Source of the DNA: Alitta virens
Lineage: Eukaryota; Annelida; Polychaeta; Phyllodocida; Nereididae
Assembly (NCBI GenBank): GCA_932294295.1
Contig: OW028576.1
Coordinates: 40,869,247-40,933,246 of the forward strand
Length of the DNA: 64,000 bases
Reading direction: 5' to 3'
A model generated the notes under the pieces. The model was not told the origin of the DNA. It made no database searches and saw nothing but the letters and a program-made list of their open reading frames with translations. This document shows positions 12,448-26,560 of this stretch, in pieces. Each line of letters starts with the position of its first letter. The first letter of the stretch is position 1. Made by a program: the position numbers and the translations under genes.

Positions 12448-14476
12448 GCCAAGTCCTGGGCCCAGGTAAGTGATATTTAAATGATGACACACTAAAAACC
12501 TTTTTCAATTTATTTAGTGTACAAAGTCATATAAGTTATAAACTGTAACAGCTAGTTGCATCAAATATTTTTAAAACTCCTTGCTATTTTGCGTTAATTA
12601 CTAAATTTTCTTTCATTATTATAATGAATTTGTTTATTGTAAAGTAAATTATGAATTGACAATCATAATTATTTTACTGTGAAACTGATTAATATTTCAA
12701 TGCATAATAGTCTTCTTTATATCCTTCCAGGCGACTTTCCATTCACGAGTAAGTGATATTTAATTGATGACAAACTATAAAACGTTTTCAATTTATTTAG
12801 TGTACAAAGTCATATAAGTTATAAACTGTAACAGCTAGTTGCATCAAATATTTTTAAAACTCCTTGCTATTTTGCGTTAATTACTAAATTTTCTTTCATT
12901 ATTATAATGAATTTGTTTATTGTAAAGTAAATTATGAATTGACAATCATAATTATTTTACTGTGAAACTGATTAATATTTCAATGCATAATAGTCTTCTT
13001 TATATCCTTCCAGGCGACTTTCCATTCACGAGTAAGTGATATTTAATTGATGACAAACTATAAAACGTTTTCAATTTATTTAGTGTACAAAGTCATATAA
13101 GTTATAAACTGTAACAGCTAGTTGCATCAAATATTTTTAAAACTCCTTGCTATTTTGCGTTAATTACTAAATTTTCTTTCATTATTATAATGAATTTGTT
13201 TATTGTAAAGTAAATTATGAATTGACAATCATAATTATTTTACTGTGAAACTGATTAATATTTCAATGCATAATAGTCTTCTTTATATCCTTCCAGGCTA
13301 CTTTCCATTCTCAAGTAAGTGATATTTAATTGATGACAAACTATAAAACGTTTTCAATTTATCTAGTGTACAAAGTCATATAAGTTATCAACTGTAATAG
13401 CTAGTTGCATCACAAATTATTGAAACTCCTTGCTTCTTTGCATTAAACGGAACTTACTTAATTTTCTTTCATGATTATAATAAACATGTCATCTTAAAGT
13501 AAATTATGAATTGACAATCATAATTCTTTTACTGTGAAACTGCCTAATATTTCAATGTATAATAGTCTTCTTTATATCTTTTCGTGCCCAGGTAAATGAT
13601 ATTTATTCTTTATAAGTGATTTTTAAATGATCCAACACTACTACTAAAAACTTTTTCAATTTATCCTGTGTACAATGTCATATAAGTTATCAACTGTAAT
13701 AGCTAGTTGCATCACAAATTTGTTGAAACTCCTTGAATGTTCTTTCATGATTATAATAAAAATGTCATCTTAAAGTAAATTATGAATTGACAATCATAAT
13801 TCTTTTAGTGTGAAACTGCGTAATATTTTTAATGTATAATAGTCTTCTTTATATCCTTCCAGGACAAGGCGTGCTGAGTAAGTGATATTTAAATGATGAC
13901 ATACTAAAAACATATTCAATTTATCTAGTGTACAATGTCATATAAGTTATCAACTGTAATAGCTAGTTGCATCACAAATTATTGAAACTCCTTGCTATTT
14001 TGCGTTAAATGGGAATTACTTAATTTAGTTTCATGATTATAATAAAAAATGGTTTTTTAAGTAAATTATGAATTGACAATCATAATTCTTTTAGTGTGAA
14101 ACTGCTTAATATTTTTAATGTATAATAGTCTTCTTTATATCCTTCCAGGACAAGGCGTGCTGGGTAAGTGATATTTAAATGATCACACACTAAAAACTTT
14201 TTCAATTTATCCTGTGTACAATGTCATATAAGTTATCAACTGTAATAGCTAGTTGCATCACAAATTATTAAAACTCCTTGCTACTATGCGTTAAACAGAA
14301 ATTACTTCATTTTCTTTCATGATTTTACTAAAAATGTTATTTTTAAGTAAATTATGACAATCATATTATCCTTGAATTGGTTGACAATCATAATTTTTTT
14401 AGTGTGAAACTACTTAATATGGCATTGTTTAATAGTCTTCTTTATATCCTTCCAGGCGAGATGGTGCCTCCTCCAG
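12448..14476 (+). CDS. Micro-exon array, unit C (seven intact exons)
   Basis: Exons at 12448-12465, 12731-12748, 13014-13031, 13297-13314 (18 nt), 13863-13877, 14149-14163 (15 nt) and 14456-14476 (21 nt). A degenerate repeat lies near 13580-13592. The RLSIHE exon is present twice in a row, so this array is the longest of the three. All splice sites match GTAAGT at the donor and CCTTCCAG at the acceptor, and all exons are symmetric, so any subset could be skipped without changing the frame. Confidence 0.78.
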
Positions 14477-15889
14477 GTAAGTGATATTTAAATGATGACA
14501 CACTAAAAACCTTTTCAATTTATCCTATGTACAACGTCATGCAGAAGTAACAAACTCTAATACCTAGTTGCATCAAAAATATAAAGAATATATGTCAAAC
14601 TTTTGTTATGAAGGAGCAGATGCCTTACAGATAAAATAAATACAATGAAAATCAATGTTAGTTGGCATAAGCTTCAAAAAACGTCAAAATATAACTGGAA
14701 AGCATTCATCAGATTAAATAACACAAAATTGTAAACAATTTCAAAAGGATAATGTTCAACTGTATTTTCCTGCCCTGTCCTAGGAAGTAATTATAAACTG
14801 TAGCTCTAAATATTAAAATACACGTAAAGAGACAGACACAAAGAAATATAGCTGGAATTTAATGATTATTCATCAAACTTCATCATGAAGTTCAATAGCC
14901 ATATATTAATTTTCTTGCAAAATTATAATAAACACGTCATTTATAAGTAAATTATAAATGGTTAATCATACCCTTAAGTGGGATACTTGAAAACAATAGC
15001 ACTGTATCCTGTAGAGGACATAAATAAATACACTGTCACTTTTAAAATCACGGAGTAAGTTTGAAATAATAAATGACTACAGATCAAAAAGTTCAATAAA
15101 TATATAAATATATTTAATTCAGAAAACTTTGATAAAATGCTCACCACATGTAGGCTGTATAGGTCATAAAGGAAAACTGATTACAAATTTTTATTTTATT
15201 TTTGCCTCAATCATATCGCCCAAAAGAAGATATAAGCAATGCTGTGAGAAAAATAAAACAGAACCTAACAGTGAATTACTAACATTAAAAGAAAATGCAA
15301 CAGATTAAAAGTAACAGAAACTATTTGAAGAAAATAAAATCAGTGATGCTTCAAGTGATCCCTGAACACAGAAAGAATACTGTACCTGAAATCGCATCCA
15401 TGCTTCGACCACTTCCACAAATTTTCTTTTTCTGAATAATGACTTGTACACAACTATCAAAGTGGTCGAAGTACAGTATCAAAAAACAATTGATTTAACG
15501 GCTGTTCAGCCAATCAGACATGGCCATTCATCAAAAGATGCGCCTTTTGAACAGCGCGAAGGCATTGCAATCACCTTTTTCGGACCGCATGTTTTCTTAT
15601 TGTAGATTTACACCTCTTGATAATAGCAATATTTCCACATCCAAGTTTTAAACTCTTAGAAACTCATTAAGAAACCGCAACATCACATAAAACCTCACAT
15701 GTTATCTTACCGCCATATAATTACATTAAGTTCCATCATGTTTTTTTAACCATTTGATATTAATGAATTTCTCTACATGATAAATGGACTGAATATAAAA
15801 TCGTATTCAAAATGATACCAAACAATCAGAATGAATTAGACCTTAGTTTACTGTATCTTATCCCATGTACACCATTGTGAATTAGACTC

Positions 15890-18500
15890 AAAATACTTTA
15901 ATTATTGGCTTTAATTAATTATTTTTCCTTCCTAAGACTGGATAAAAATTAAGACATTTGCAAATATATATCATGGAATACAGAGTAGTACATATATAAT
16001 CTTTTGCAGCATTCAAGACAAAATTTCTAAATCTGATAGTCAATCAAATATACACTGTATAAAATACACACTTGGTAAAATGGATGTCAATCCTGTTAAA
16101 TCATCAATTACCTAAATATTAGAATTACAACTAACTTTAAACTTTTTTTTTATCATGTAGTTTAAAGTATGGCCATTATTGGGAAGTCTGTGCAAAAGTA
16201 AAGTATATTAGGCCTTGTAATTTGTAACTATAAAAGTTATGATAATTTTTTGAGCATAGTCTGGCAACATAAGCCATTATAATACTTTATATACACATCT
16301 AGTATCATGTCTGAAGTCTAAATCATCAATATACGTGCACCAGTGATAATGCATACACCGTAGGCATACGATGTGCATCATTGCACAATGTGTTATTCCA
16401 TATCTGATATAACATAAATACCATTAATACATAGTTCTGGCAAAAAATTGAAAACCATCAAGTCTCCTTAATTTGTGATTTGTGACTATAAAACAATTAT
16501 AACATGCTTCAAAGAAACATTGTAGACCTATATTATTATGTATTTCATTTAATGTCTAGCTGGTTTGCAAAATAATGAAATCAAGGCAGTGATGCCTAAA
16601 CTAGCATAATATAAAACTTAACATTCTTCATATGATCATGTTTGGTGCTTATTTTTTGTCAGGAAGTTGAATTTTTACGTATGAATTTCATATAATTCCT
16701 TGCCTAAAAATGTTTTAGTTCAATTTTCTGTGGAGTGAAATAAACTGACCCATACTAGATATGATTAGGGTGTGTTGTCTTCCGTCGCCTCAGTCACACA
16801 CCCCATATGGTCATTAGATGGCCATCAGATAAGGCTTGGGCGATATTGGACAGTATTATAAGATACTCTGTCACTATATGCTATGTTAAATTAAGGCTTA
16901 TAGTATAATTAAAGTTTTGTAATATGTAATAGTATGCTTTTACTAGTTATTGTCAGGCACGGATCCACAGCCCGGTTCAGCACTGATTTTACATTGCCAA
17001 AAATGCCATCAGTCTGAGCAAGGTACAGGTAATTCTCACGGCAATAATGAAATAGCAGATCCTAAGAAAGTGTGAGAACCATTTTTATGAATATTCGTGC
17101 AAATTAGATTTATCATGTGTATATGTATGAATAATATTTACTCATTTAGTTTGAAGTTAAAACTAATTCATAACCATAGCACTATATCCTGAATAGGTTA
17201 TAAATAACACTGTCACTATCAAAATCAAGGGAATCATTTCTTACTTTAAATATGTCCTGCAAAGACTTAACGGATTTCATCCATTAGCCCAGAGATTCAC
17301 TTTCAAAATTAATAACCCTGTATAGGTCATAAATACCAACAGTCCCCCTTTACAATCCAGAGAATTATTTCTGCTTCTTTGGGCTCTGATAGACTTTGAC
17401 AGATTTTTTCCAGTGGCCCAGATATCCTGTAGAGGGTCTCATGACCGTAAATAATGAAAATTGTATAATAAGGGGAAAATCTTTCAATCCTTTATAAATC
17501 AATTTTGAATTGAACCCGGGACCCAGCGGTTAGAAGCCCAGGGCGCTACCTCTGAGCTAGGCCCCGCCCATTTTCTGGAGCAGAACTCTAACACTATTAT
17601 ACTATTATTCTATATGGCCTGGTCATGTTCTTTGGTAGTCACATTGACATATCTCAAAAATGTTTTACAAATTATAAAAAAAAAATGAAACAAATGTATA
17701 TTTTTTTGGTTTCTGGAGCAGAACTCGAACATTAATGCACTGACATGTATAACATATTAGGAGAAAATGTCTCAAATAGTGTAGTTGTTCTGTTTAAGGA
17801 TCTCATGACCATAAATAGTATATAAGGGAAAAAATATAAAGAATTCTTGTTTTTTTAAACCTCCATATTAAAGACATTAAATCTTTGACATTTACTTCAT
17901 GTATTTCTTTCTTAGTCATAGTCATGGAAAATCTTAATAAAATGCTGAAAATTGTGTTATTTTCGACTTTTCCCTTACCTAACGTGCCATACTTTACAAT
18001 GAAAGCCATGAAAAGTTTGTACATCAAACATATTTTTACATGAATAAAACCTTGGCATATATAGAATAATATTTTCACTGGGAAACGAAGATTATTAGTA
18101 AGTTTTTAAAAAAATTAATGAATATGAAAAAAATGTATGAATATTCTTCAAGATCAGACTTATGATGTGTATATATGTTTAATATTTACTTATTTATTTT
18201 TGAAACTGAAATAGAGTCTATCCTTTAGAGGTTATAAATACCACTGTCACATTTTAAGTAAAGGAAATTATTTCTTCCTTTAATACCTGCTATTATTTTC
18301 CCAATTTCTTTCTGTGTCCCAGATGATAACTTCAAATAATTCTGTGTCCTGTAGAAGTCCTAAATAACAATACTGTCACTTTCAAACTCAAGCTAAAAAT
18401 TCTCCTTAATTGGACCCTCTCTTAAAATTTGGCAGATTTCTCCCAGTGGCCCAAAGATTCACTTTCAAATTAATAGCCCTGTAAAATTATAATAAACACG
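15890..18500. other. AT-rich non-coding stretch after the tandem units
   Basis: No exon of the array type is seen here. 16884-16958 repeats the unit sequence near 1606-1676, so the right edge still carries unit-derived material. 17571-18100 recurs with changes at about 21730-22160 and 26632-27100. Short open stretches such as the one on the minus strand at 17803-18078 have no recognisable features. Confidence 0.6.
17507..17568 (-). repeat. tRNA-derived SINE head or tRNA pseudogene
   Basis: On the minus strand an A-box-like TAGCTCAGAGGTAG (17546-17559) and a B-box-like GGTTCAATTC (17507-17516) have tRNA spacing, with TTCTAA where an anticodon loop would sit. There is no matching 3' acceptor strand, so this is not a working tRNA gene. 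Confidence 0.6.
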
Positions 18501-21500
18501 TCATGATAGTTAGTTGCGTCAAAAATATAATGAATATATGTCAAAATTGTATTATTAAGGGGCAGATGCCTTATGGATAAAGAAATATATTCAATTTTAG
18601 CTGACATAAGCTTCACAAAAATGTCAAAATATATAACGGGAAAGCATTAATCAGATTAAATAACTGCCAAATTGTAAAATAATTCCATGGAATAATGTTC
18701 AACTGTTTTATTTTCTCCAGCTCTGACTGGAGTGTTGCAGAACTTACCTCACTGTAAGTATAAACTGTGTAACTCTAAGTATCAAAATACCCATACAGAG
18801 ACAGACACAAATAAATAAAGCTGGAATTTAATGATTATTCATCAACCTTCAATTGTAGGTTGGCCCCGATTTGGCTACCAGTAGGTCAAGCACTGTCACA
18901 TAGGTCTACCGATGGCCAAATCATTTGCTAGAGTTGTTCCAATGTCAGTTCGTCCCACTTTTTGCTAACAGCAGGTAGCCCCACTGTAGCTTGGGCCTAC
19001 CAATGACCAAATGACATGTCAACTCAAAGTCGGCCCAGTGTTAGCCCAAAATTGGGCTGGCCCAGTGTTTGTTGTCCAACAACGGTTTGGCCGCTATCAG
19101 ATATACCCATAGAGAAAATGCCATTAATAACCACCATACAGAGACAGACACAAAGAAATTTTGCTGGAATTTAATGATTATTCATCAACCTTCATCAGTA
19201 AATAACAAACCTGGCAATAAAAGAGGATCATGATATTTCCGTATTTGTTGGCCTAATACAATCAATTACCATTGGTAAAACCCCTTGCTATTTTGCGTTA
19301 AATGGAATTAATTTTCTCCTGTAGGGGTCATAAATAACACTCAATTTTAAAATTAAGGGAAATATTTCTTACTTCAAATGTATCCTGCTAAAATTTACCT
19401 GATAATTTTCAGTGACACAGGGGATGAATCCAAACTGAAACTCCGTTCTTCTATGTAAGTTTTTAAAAAAATGTATGAATATGGAAAGAAATCAATGAAT
19501 GTTCTTCTAGATCAGACTTATGATGTGTATATATGTGTAATATTTACTTATTTATTTTTGAAACTGAAATACAGTCTATCCTTTAGAGGTTATAAATACC
19601 ACTGTCACATTTTAAGTAAAGGAAATTATTTCTTCCTTTAATACCTGCTATTATTTTCCCAATTTCTTTCTGTGTCCCAGATGATAACTTCAAATAATTA
19701 TGTGTCCTGTAGAAGTCCTAAATAACAATACTGTCACTTTCAAACTCAAGCTAAAAATTCTCCTTAATTGGACCCTCTCTTAAAATTTGGCAGATTTCTC
19801 CCAGTGGCCCAAAGATTCACTTTCAAATTAATAGCCCTGTAAAATTATAATAAACACGTCATGATAGTTAGTTGCGTCAAAAATATAATGAATATATGTC
19901 AAAATTGTATTATTAAGGGGAAGATGCCTTACGGATAAAGAAATATATTCAATTTTAGCTGACATAAGCTTCACAAAAATGTCAAAATATATAACGGGAA
20001 AGCATTAATCAGATTAAATAACTGCCAAATTGTAAAAGCCCAGTGTTGGCCTAATGGCTGCCCAGCATTCGCCCAACATTGGGCTGGCCCAGTGTTGGTC
20101 CAACAACGGTTTGGCCGCTATCAGATATTCCCATAGAGAAAATGCCATTAATAACCACCATACAGAGACAGACCTAAAGAAATTTTGCTGGAATTTAATG
20201 ATTATTCATCAACCTTCATCATGAAGTTCAACCAATAGTCATTGTAGTAAATAACAAACCTGGCTATCAAAGAGGATCATGATATTTCCATATTTGTTGG
20301 CCTAATACAATCAATTACCATTGGTAAAACCCCTTGCTATTTTGCGTTAAATGGAATTAATTTTTTTCATGATTATAATAAAAAATGTTATTTTAAGGTA
20401 AATTATGAATTGACAATCATAATTATCCTTGAATAGGTTGACAATCATAATTCTTTTAGTGTGAAACTACTTAATATGGCATTATATAATAGCCTTCTTT
20501 ATATCCTTTTAGGTATGTTCCCCTCTCCAGGTAAGTGATATTTAAATGTTGACACACTAGAGAATTTTTTAATTGATCCTCTGTATAAGTTATAAACTCT
20601 TATGCCTATTTGCAAAAAGAAATATGATGAATATATGTAAAACTTATTATGAAGGAGCAGATGCTTCAGATAAATAAATATATACAATGAACATTAATTT
20701 TAGTTGACATAAGCTTCAAAAAAGTCCAAATATATGGAAAGTACAAATCAGATTAAATATTCACCATACAGAGACAGACACAAAGAAATTTGGCTGGAAT
20801 TTAATGATTATTCATCAACCTTCATCATGAAGTTCAACCAATAGTCATTGTAGTAAATAACAAACCTGGCTATCAAAGAGGATCATGATATTTCCATATT
20901 TGTTGGCCTAATACAATCAATTACCATTGGTAAAACCCCTTGCTATTTTGCGTTAAATGGAATTAATTTTTTTTCATGATTATAATAAAAAAAATTAATT
21001 TTAAGGTAAATTATGAATTGACAATCATAATTATCCTTGAATAGGTTGACAATCATAATTCTTTTAGTGTGAAACTACTTAATATGGCATTATATAATAA
21101 CCTTCTTTATATCCTTTTAGGCCATATGTTTCCTCCTCCAGGTAAGTGATATTTAAATGTTGACACACTAGAAAATTTTTAATTGATCCTCTGTATCTAT
21201 ATCTATAAAATCGTTGCGTCTGTTTGCAATTTAAACGAACAAACACCCCAGAATATTCCATTTTTCCTTCACAGTACCTTCGAGTATTTACTTCACTCTG
21301 TCCTGCCCACCTGAATCCTGTCCTTATCACTTTTTCTAATAGTTTTTGACAACTTTTTCATACTTTTTAAGTCAGCACGTTTGTTTGTTTATATTGCACT
21401 TGACCCAGTTGTACCCCGCATCGGCGCCTCTGTTAATCGTTACGTGTAAAAAAGGAGGGGCTGAATAACTTTGTGATAGAGTATGTGATGTACACAATTA

Positions 21501-24500
21501 CAAAATTGTCGAATAATTCACTTAAAAAAAGTAAAACAATCCAAATATCTTTTTAATTTGTAATTATTACAAATCAGATTAAATATTCACCATGCAGAGA
21601 CAGACACAAAGAAATTTGGCCTAAATTTAATGATTATTCATCAAACTTCATCATGAAGTTCAATAGCCATATATTAACTTTCTTGCAAAATTATAATAAT
21701 CTCGTCATGTCTAAGTAAATTATAAGTCGTGCTTTTTGGTAGTCACATTGACATACCTTGGTCCAAATTATTTGACAAATCATAAAAAAAATTAAAACTT
21801 TATATTTTTTGGTTTCTGGAGCAGAACTGAAACACTAATGCACTGACATGTATAACATATAAGGAGAAAATGTCTCAAATAGTGTAGTTGTTCTGTTTTA
21901 AGGGTTTCGTGACCATAAATAATATAGAAAAAATATAAAGGATTCTTGTTTTTTCAAACCTCCATATAAAAGACCATAAATCTTTGACATTTACTTCATG
22001 TTAATTTTTTTTTAGTCATAATCATGGAAAATCTTAATTAAATGCTGAAAATTGTGTTATTTCCCATCATTCCTTACCTAACGTGCCATACTTTACAATG
22101 AAAGTCATAAAAAGTCAGTACATAAGACATATTTTTACATCAATAAAACCTAAGCATATATATTTTTCATGATAGTTAGTTGCGTCAAAAATATACTGAA
22201 TATATGTCAAAATTGTATTATTAAGGGGCAGATGCCTTATGGATAAAGAAATATATTCAATTTTAGCTGACATAAGCTTCACAAAAATGTCAAAATATAT
22301 AACGGGAAAGCATTAATCAGATTAAATAACTGCCAAATTGTAAAAAAATTCCATGGAATAATGTTCAACTATTTTATTTTCTCCAGCTCTGACCTGAGTT
22401 TTGAAGAACTTACCTCACTGTAAGTATAAACTGTGTAACTCTAAGTATCAAAATACCCATACAGAGACAGACACAAATAAATAAAGCTGGAATTTAATGA
22501 TTATTCATCAACCTTCAATTGTAGGTTGGCCCCGATTTGGCTACCAGTAGGTCAAGCACTGTCACATAGGTCTACCGATGGCCAAATCATTTGCTAGAGT
22601 TGTTCCAATGTCAGTTCGTCCCACTTTTTGCTAACAGCAGGTAGCCCCACTGTAGCTTGGGCCTACCAATGACCAAATGACATGTCAACTAAAAGTCGGC
22701 CCAGTGTTAGCCCAAAATTGGGCTGGCCCAGTGTTTGTTGGTCCAACAACGGTTTGGCCGCTATCAGATATACCCATAGAGAAAATGCCATTAATAACCA
22801 CCATACAGAGACAGACCTAAAGAAATTTTGCTGGAATTTAATGATTATTCATCAACCTTCATCATGAAGTTCAACCAATAGTCATTGTAGTAAATAACAA
22901 ACCTGGCAATAAAAGAGGATCATGATATTTCCGTATTTGTTGGCCTAATACAATCAATTACCATTGGTAAAACCCCTTGCTATTTTGCGTTAAATGGAAT
23001 TAATTTTCTCCTGTAGGGGTCATAAATAACACTCAATTTTAAAATTAAGGGAAATATTTCTTACTTCAAATGTATCCTGCTAAAATTTACCTGATAATTT
23101 TCAGTGACACAGGGGATGAACCCAAACCGAAACGCCGTTATTCTATGTAAGTTTTTAAAAAAATGTATGAATATGGAAAGAAATCAATGAATGTTCTTCT
23201 AGATCAGACTTATGATGTGTATATATGTGTAATATTTACTTATTTATTTTTGAAACTGAAATACAGTCTATCCTTTAGAGGTTATAAATACCACTGTCAC
23301 ATTTTAAGTAAAGGAAATTATTTCTTCCTGTAATACCTGCTATTATTTTCCCAATTTCTTTCTGTGTCCCAGATGATAACTTCAAATAATTATGTGTCCT
23401 GTAGAAGTCCTAAATAACAATACTGTCACTTTCAAACTCAAGCTAAAAATTCTCCTTAATTGGACCCTCTCTTAAAATTTGGCAGATTTCTCCCAGTGGC
23501 CCAAAGATTCACTTTCAAATTAATAGCCCTGTAAAATTATAATAAACACGTCATGATAGTTAGTTGCGTCAAAAATATAATGAATATATGTCAAAATTGT
23601 ATTATTAAGGGGAAGATGCCTTACGGATAAAGAAATATATTCAATTTTAGCTGACATAAGCTTCACAAAAATGTCAAAATATATAACGGGAAAGCATTAA
23701 TCAGATTAAATAACTGCCAAATTGTAAAATAATTCCATGGAATAATGTTCAACTGTTTTATTTTCTCCAGCTCTGACTGGAGTGTTGCAGAACTTACCTC
23801 ACTGTAAGTATAAACTGTGTAACTCTAAGTATCAAAATACCCATACAGAGACAGACACAAATAAATAAAGCTGGAATTTAATGATTATTCATCAACCTTC
23901 AATTGTAGGTTGGCCCCGATTTGGCTACCAGTAGGTCAAGCACTGTCACATAGGTCTACCGATGGCCAAATCATTTGCTAGAGTTGTTCCAATGTCAGTT
24001 CGTCCCACTTTTTGCTAACAGCAGGTAGCCCCACTGTAGCTTGGGCCTACCAATGACCAAATGACATGTCAACTCAAAGTCGGCCCAGTGTTAGCCCAAA
24101 ATTGGGCTGGCCCAGTGTTTGTTGGTCCAACAACGGTTTGGCCGCTATCAGATATACCCATAGAGAAAATGCCATTAATAACCACCATACAGAGACAGAC
24201 CTAAAGAAATTTTGCTGGAATTTAATGATTATTCATCAACCTTCATCAGTAAATAACAAACCTGGCAATAAAAGAGGATCATGATATTTCCGTATTTGTT
24301 GGCCTAAAAGCTTCACAAAAATGTCAAAATATATAACGGGAAAGCATTAATCAGATTAAATAACTGCCAAATTGTAAAAAAATTCCATGGAATAATGTTC
24401 AACTGTTTTATTTTCTCCAGCTCTCACTGGTGTTTTGAAGAACTTACCCCACTGTTAGTATAAACTGTGTAACTCTAAGTATCAAAATACCCATACAGAG

Positions 24501-26560
24501 ACAGACACAAATAAATAAAGCTGGAATTTAATGATTATTCATCAACCTTCAATTGTAGGTTGGCCCCGATTTGGCTACCAGTAGGTCAAGCACTGTCACA
24601 TAGGTCTACCGATGGCCAAATCATTTGCTAGAGTTGTTCCAATGTCAGTTCGTCCCACTTTTTGCTAACAGCAGGTAGCCCCACTGTAGCTTGGGCCTAC
24701 CAATGACCAAATGACATGTCAACTCAAAGTCGGCCCAGTGTTAGCCCAAAATTGGGCTGGCCCAGTGTTTGTTGTCCAAAAACGGTTTGGCCGCTATCAG
24801 ATATACCCATAGAGAAAATGCCATTAATAACCACCATACAGAGACAGACCTAAAGAAATTTTGCTGGAATTTAATGATTATTCATCAACCTTCATCATGA
24901 AGTTCAACCAATAGTCATTGTAGTAAATAACAAACCTGGCAATCAAAGAGGATCATGATATTTCCATATCTGTTGGCCTAATACAATCAATTGCTATTGG
25001 TAAAACCCCTTGCTATTTTGCGTTAAATGGAATTAATTTTTTTCATGATTATAATAAAAAATGTTATTTTAAGGTAAATTATGAATTGACAATCATAATT
25101 ATCCTTGAATAGGTTGACAATCATAATTCTTTTAGTGTGAAACTACTTAATATGGCATTATATAATAACCTTCTTTATATCCTTTTAGGCCATATGTTTC
25201 CTCCTCCAGGTAAGTGATATTTAAATGTTGACACACTAGAAAATTTTTAATTGATCCTCTGTATCTATATCTATAAAATCGTTGCGTCTGTTTGTCCCCG
25301 TTTTCGGCAATTTAAACGAGCAAACACCCCAGAATATTCCATTTTTCCTTCACAGTACCTTCGAGTATTTACTTCACTCTGTCCTGCCCGCCTGAATCCT
25401 GTCCTTATCACTTTTTCTAATAGTTTTTGACAACTTTTTCATACTTTTTAAGTCAGCACGTTTGTTTGTTTATATTGCACTTGACCCAGTTGTACCCCGC
25501 ATCGGCGCCTCTGTTAATCGTTACGTGTAAAATGCTGAAAATTGTGTTATTTCCCATCATTCCTTACCTAACGTGCCATACTTTACAATGAAAGTCATAA
25601 AAAGTCAGTACATAAGACATATTTTTACATCAATAAAACTTAAGCATATATATTTTTCATGATAGTTAGTTGCGTCAAAAATATACTGAATATATGTCAA
25701 AATTGTATTATTAAGGGGCAGATGCCTTATGGATAAAGAAATATATTCAATTTTAGCTGACATAAGCTTCACAAAAATGTCAAAATATATAACGGGAAAG
25801 CATTAATCAGATTAAATAACTGCCAAATTGTAAAAAAATTCCATGGAATAATGTTCAACTGTTTTATTTTCTCCAGCTCTGACTGGAGTTTTGAAGAACT
25901 TCCCTCACTGTTAGTATAAACTGTGTAACTCTAAGTATCAAAATACCCATACAGAGACAGACACAAATAAATAAAGCTGGAATTTAATGATTATTCATCA
26001 ACCTTCAATTGTAGGTTGGCCCCGATTTGGCTACCAGTAGGTCAAGCACTGTCACATAGGTCTATCGATGGCCAAATCATTTGCTAGAGTTGTTCCAATG
26101 TCAGTTCGTCCCACTTTTTGCTAACAGCAGTTAGCCCCACTGTAGCTTGGACCTACCAATGACCACTGACTTGTCAACTCAAAGTCAGCCCAGTGTTGGC
26201 CTAATGGCTGCCCAGCATTCGCCCAACATTGGGCTGGCCCAGTGTTGGTCCAACAACGGTTTGGCCGCTATCAGATATACCCATAGAGAAAATGCCATTA
26301 ATAACCACCATACAGAGACAGACCTAAAGAAATTTTGCTGGAATTTAATGATTATTCATCAACCTTCATCATGAAGTTCAACCAATAGTCATTGTAGTAA
26401 ATAACAAACCTGGCAATCAAAGAGGATCATGATATTTCCATATCTGTTGGCCTAATACAATCAACTGCTATTGTTGAAATTACCTAATTTTCTTTCATGA
26501 TTATAATCAGAACTTTACCTTAAAGTAAATAATGAATTGACAACACACTAAAACAATTTT
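18500..26560. repeat. Shuffled repeat mosaic carrying micro-exons
   Basis: Blocks recur in changing order: a block containing GGTTGGCCCCGATTTGG (near 18854, 22523, 23903, 24553 and 26013), the 33 nt exon block, the 42 nt exon block and the 18/21 nt exon block. An inserted segment at about 21185-21510 recurs at 25265-25530. The mosaic implies repeated local duplication, which also multiplied the exons. Confidence 0.75.
18721..25909 (+). CDS. Downstream micro-exon set (33, 42, 18 and 21 nt exons)
   Basis: Ten further exon candidates lie in a shuffled repeat region. The 33 nt exons are 18721-18753, 22387-22419, 23771-23803, 24421-24453 and 25877-25909 (acceptor TTTTCTCCAG; donor GTAAGTATA, or GTTAGTATA in the last two). 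The 42 nt exons are 19413-19454 and 23105-23146 (acceptor AATTTTCAG, donor GTAAGTTTTT). An 18 nt exon (20513-20530) and two 21 nt exons (21121-21141, 25189-25209) have array-type flanks. In the one-leading-base frame they read, for example, SDLSFEELTSL, SDWSFEELPSL, DTGDEPKPKRRYSM, YVPLSR and PYVSSSR. The other two frames hit stops in at least one copy. Confidence 0.72.

Larger units (their letters stand above)
1..15889. repeat. Three tandem segmental units (retroelement remnant plus micro-exon array)
   Basis: Direct comparison shows three head-to-tail units: A (before position 1 to about 5336), B (5337-10190) and C (10191-15889). Flanking sequence is nearly base-for-base identical between them; differences are few single bases, for example at 1544 versus 6966 and near 15520. 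A to B offset is 5416 bp in the left part and 4854 bp in the right part. The 562 bp difference removes two exon repeats. C is 283 bp longer than A, one exon repeat. Each unit holds, in order, a gypsy pol fragment, a 40 nt exon-like segment, a micro-exon array, an AT-rich stretch, and a short inverted repeat with a CCAAT box. Very recent duplication or an assembly duplication could explain the identity. Confidence 0.93.

Noticed and set aside
17507..17568. Functional tRNA gene
   Set aside because: A and B boxes are present, but the 5' and 3' acceptor strands do not pair.
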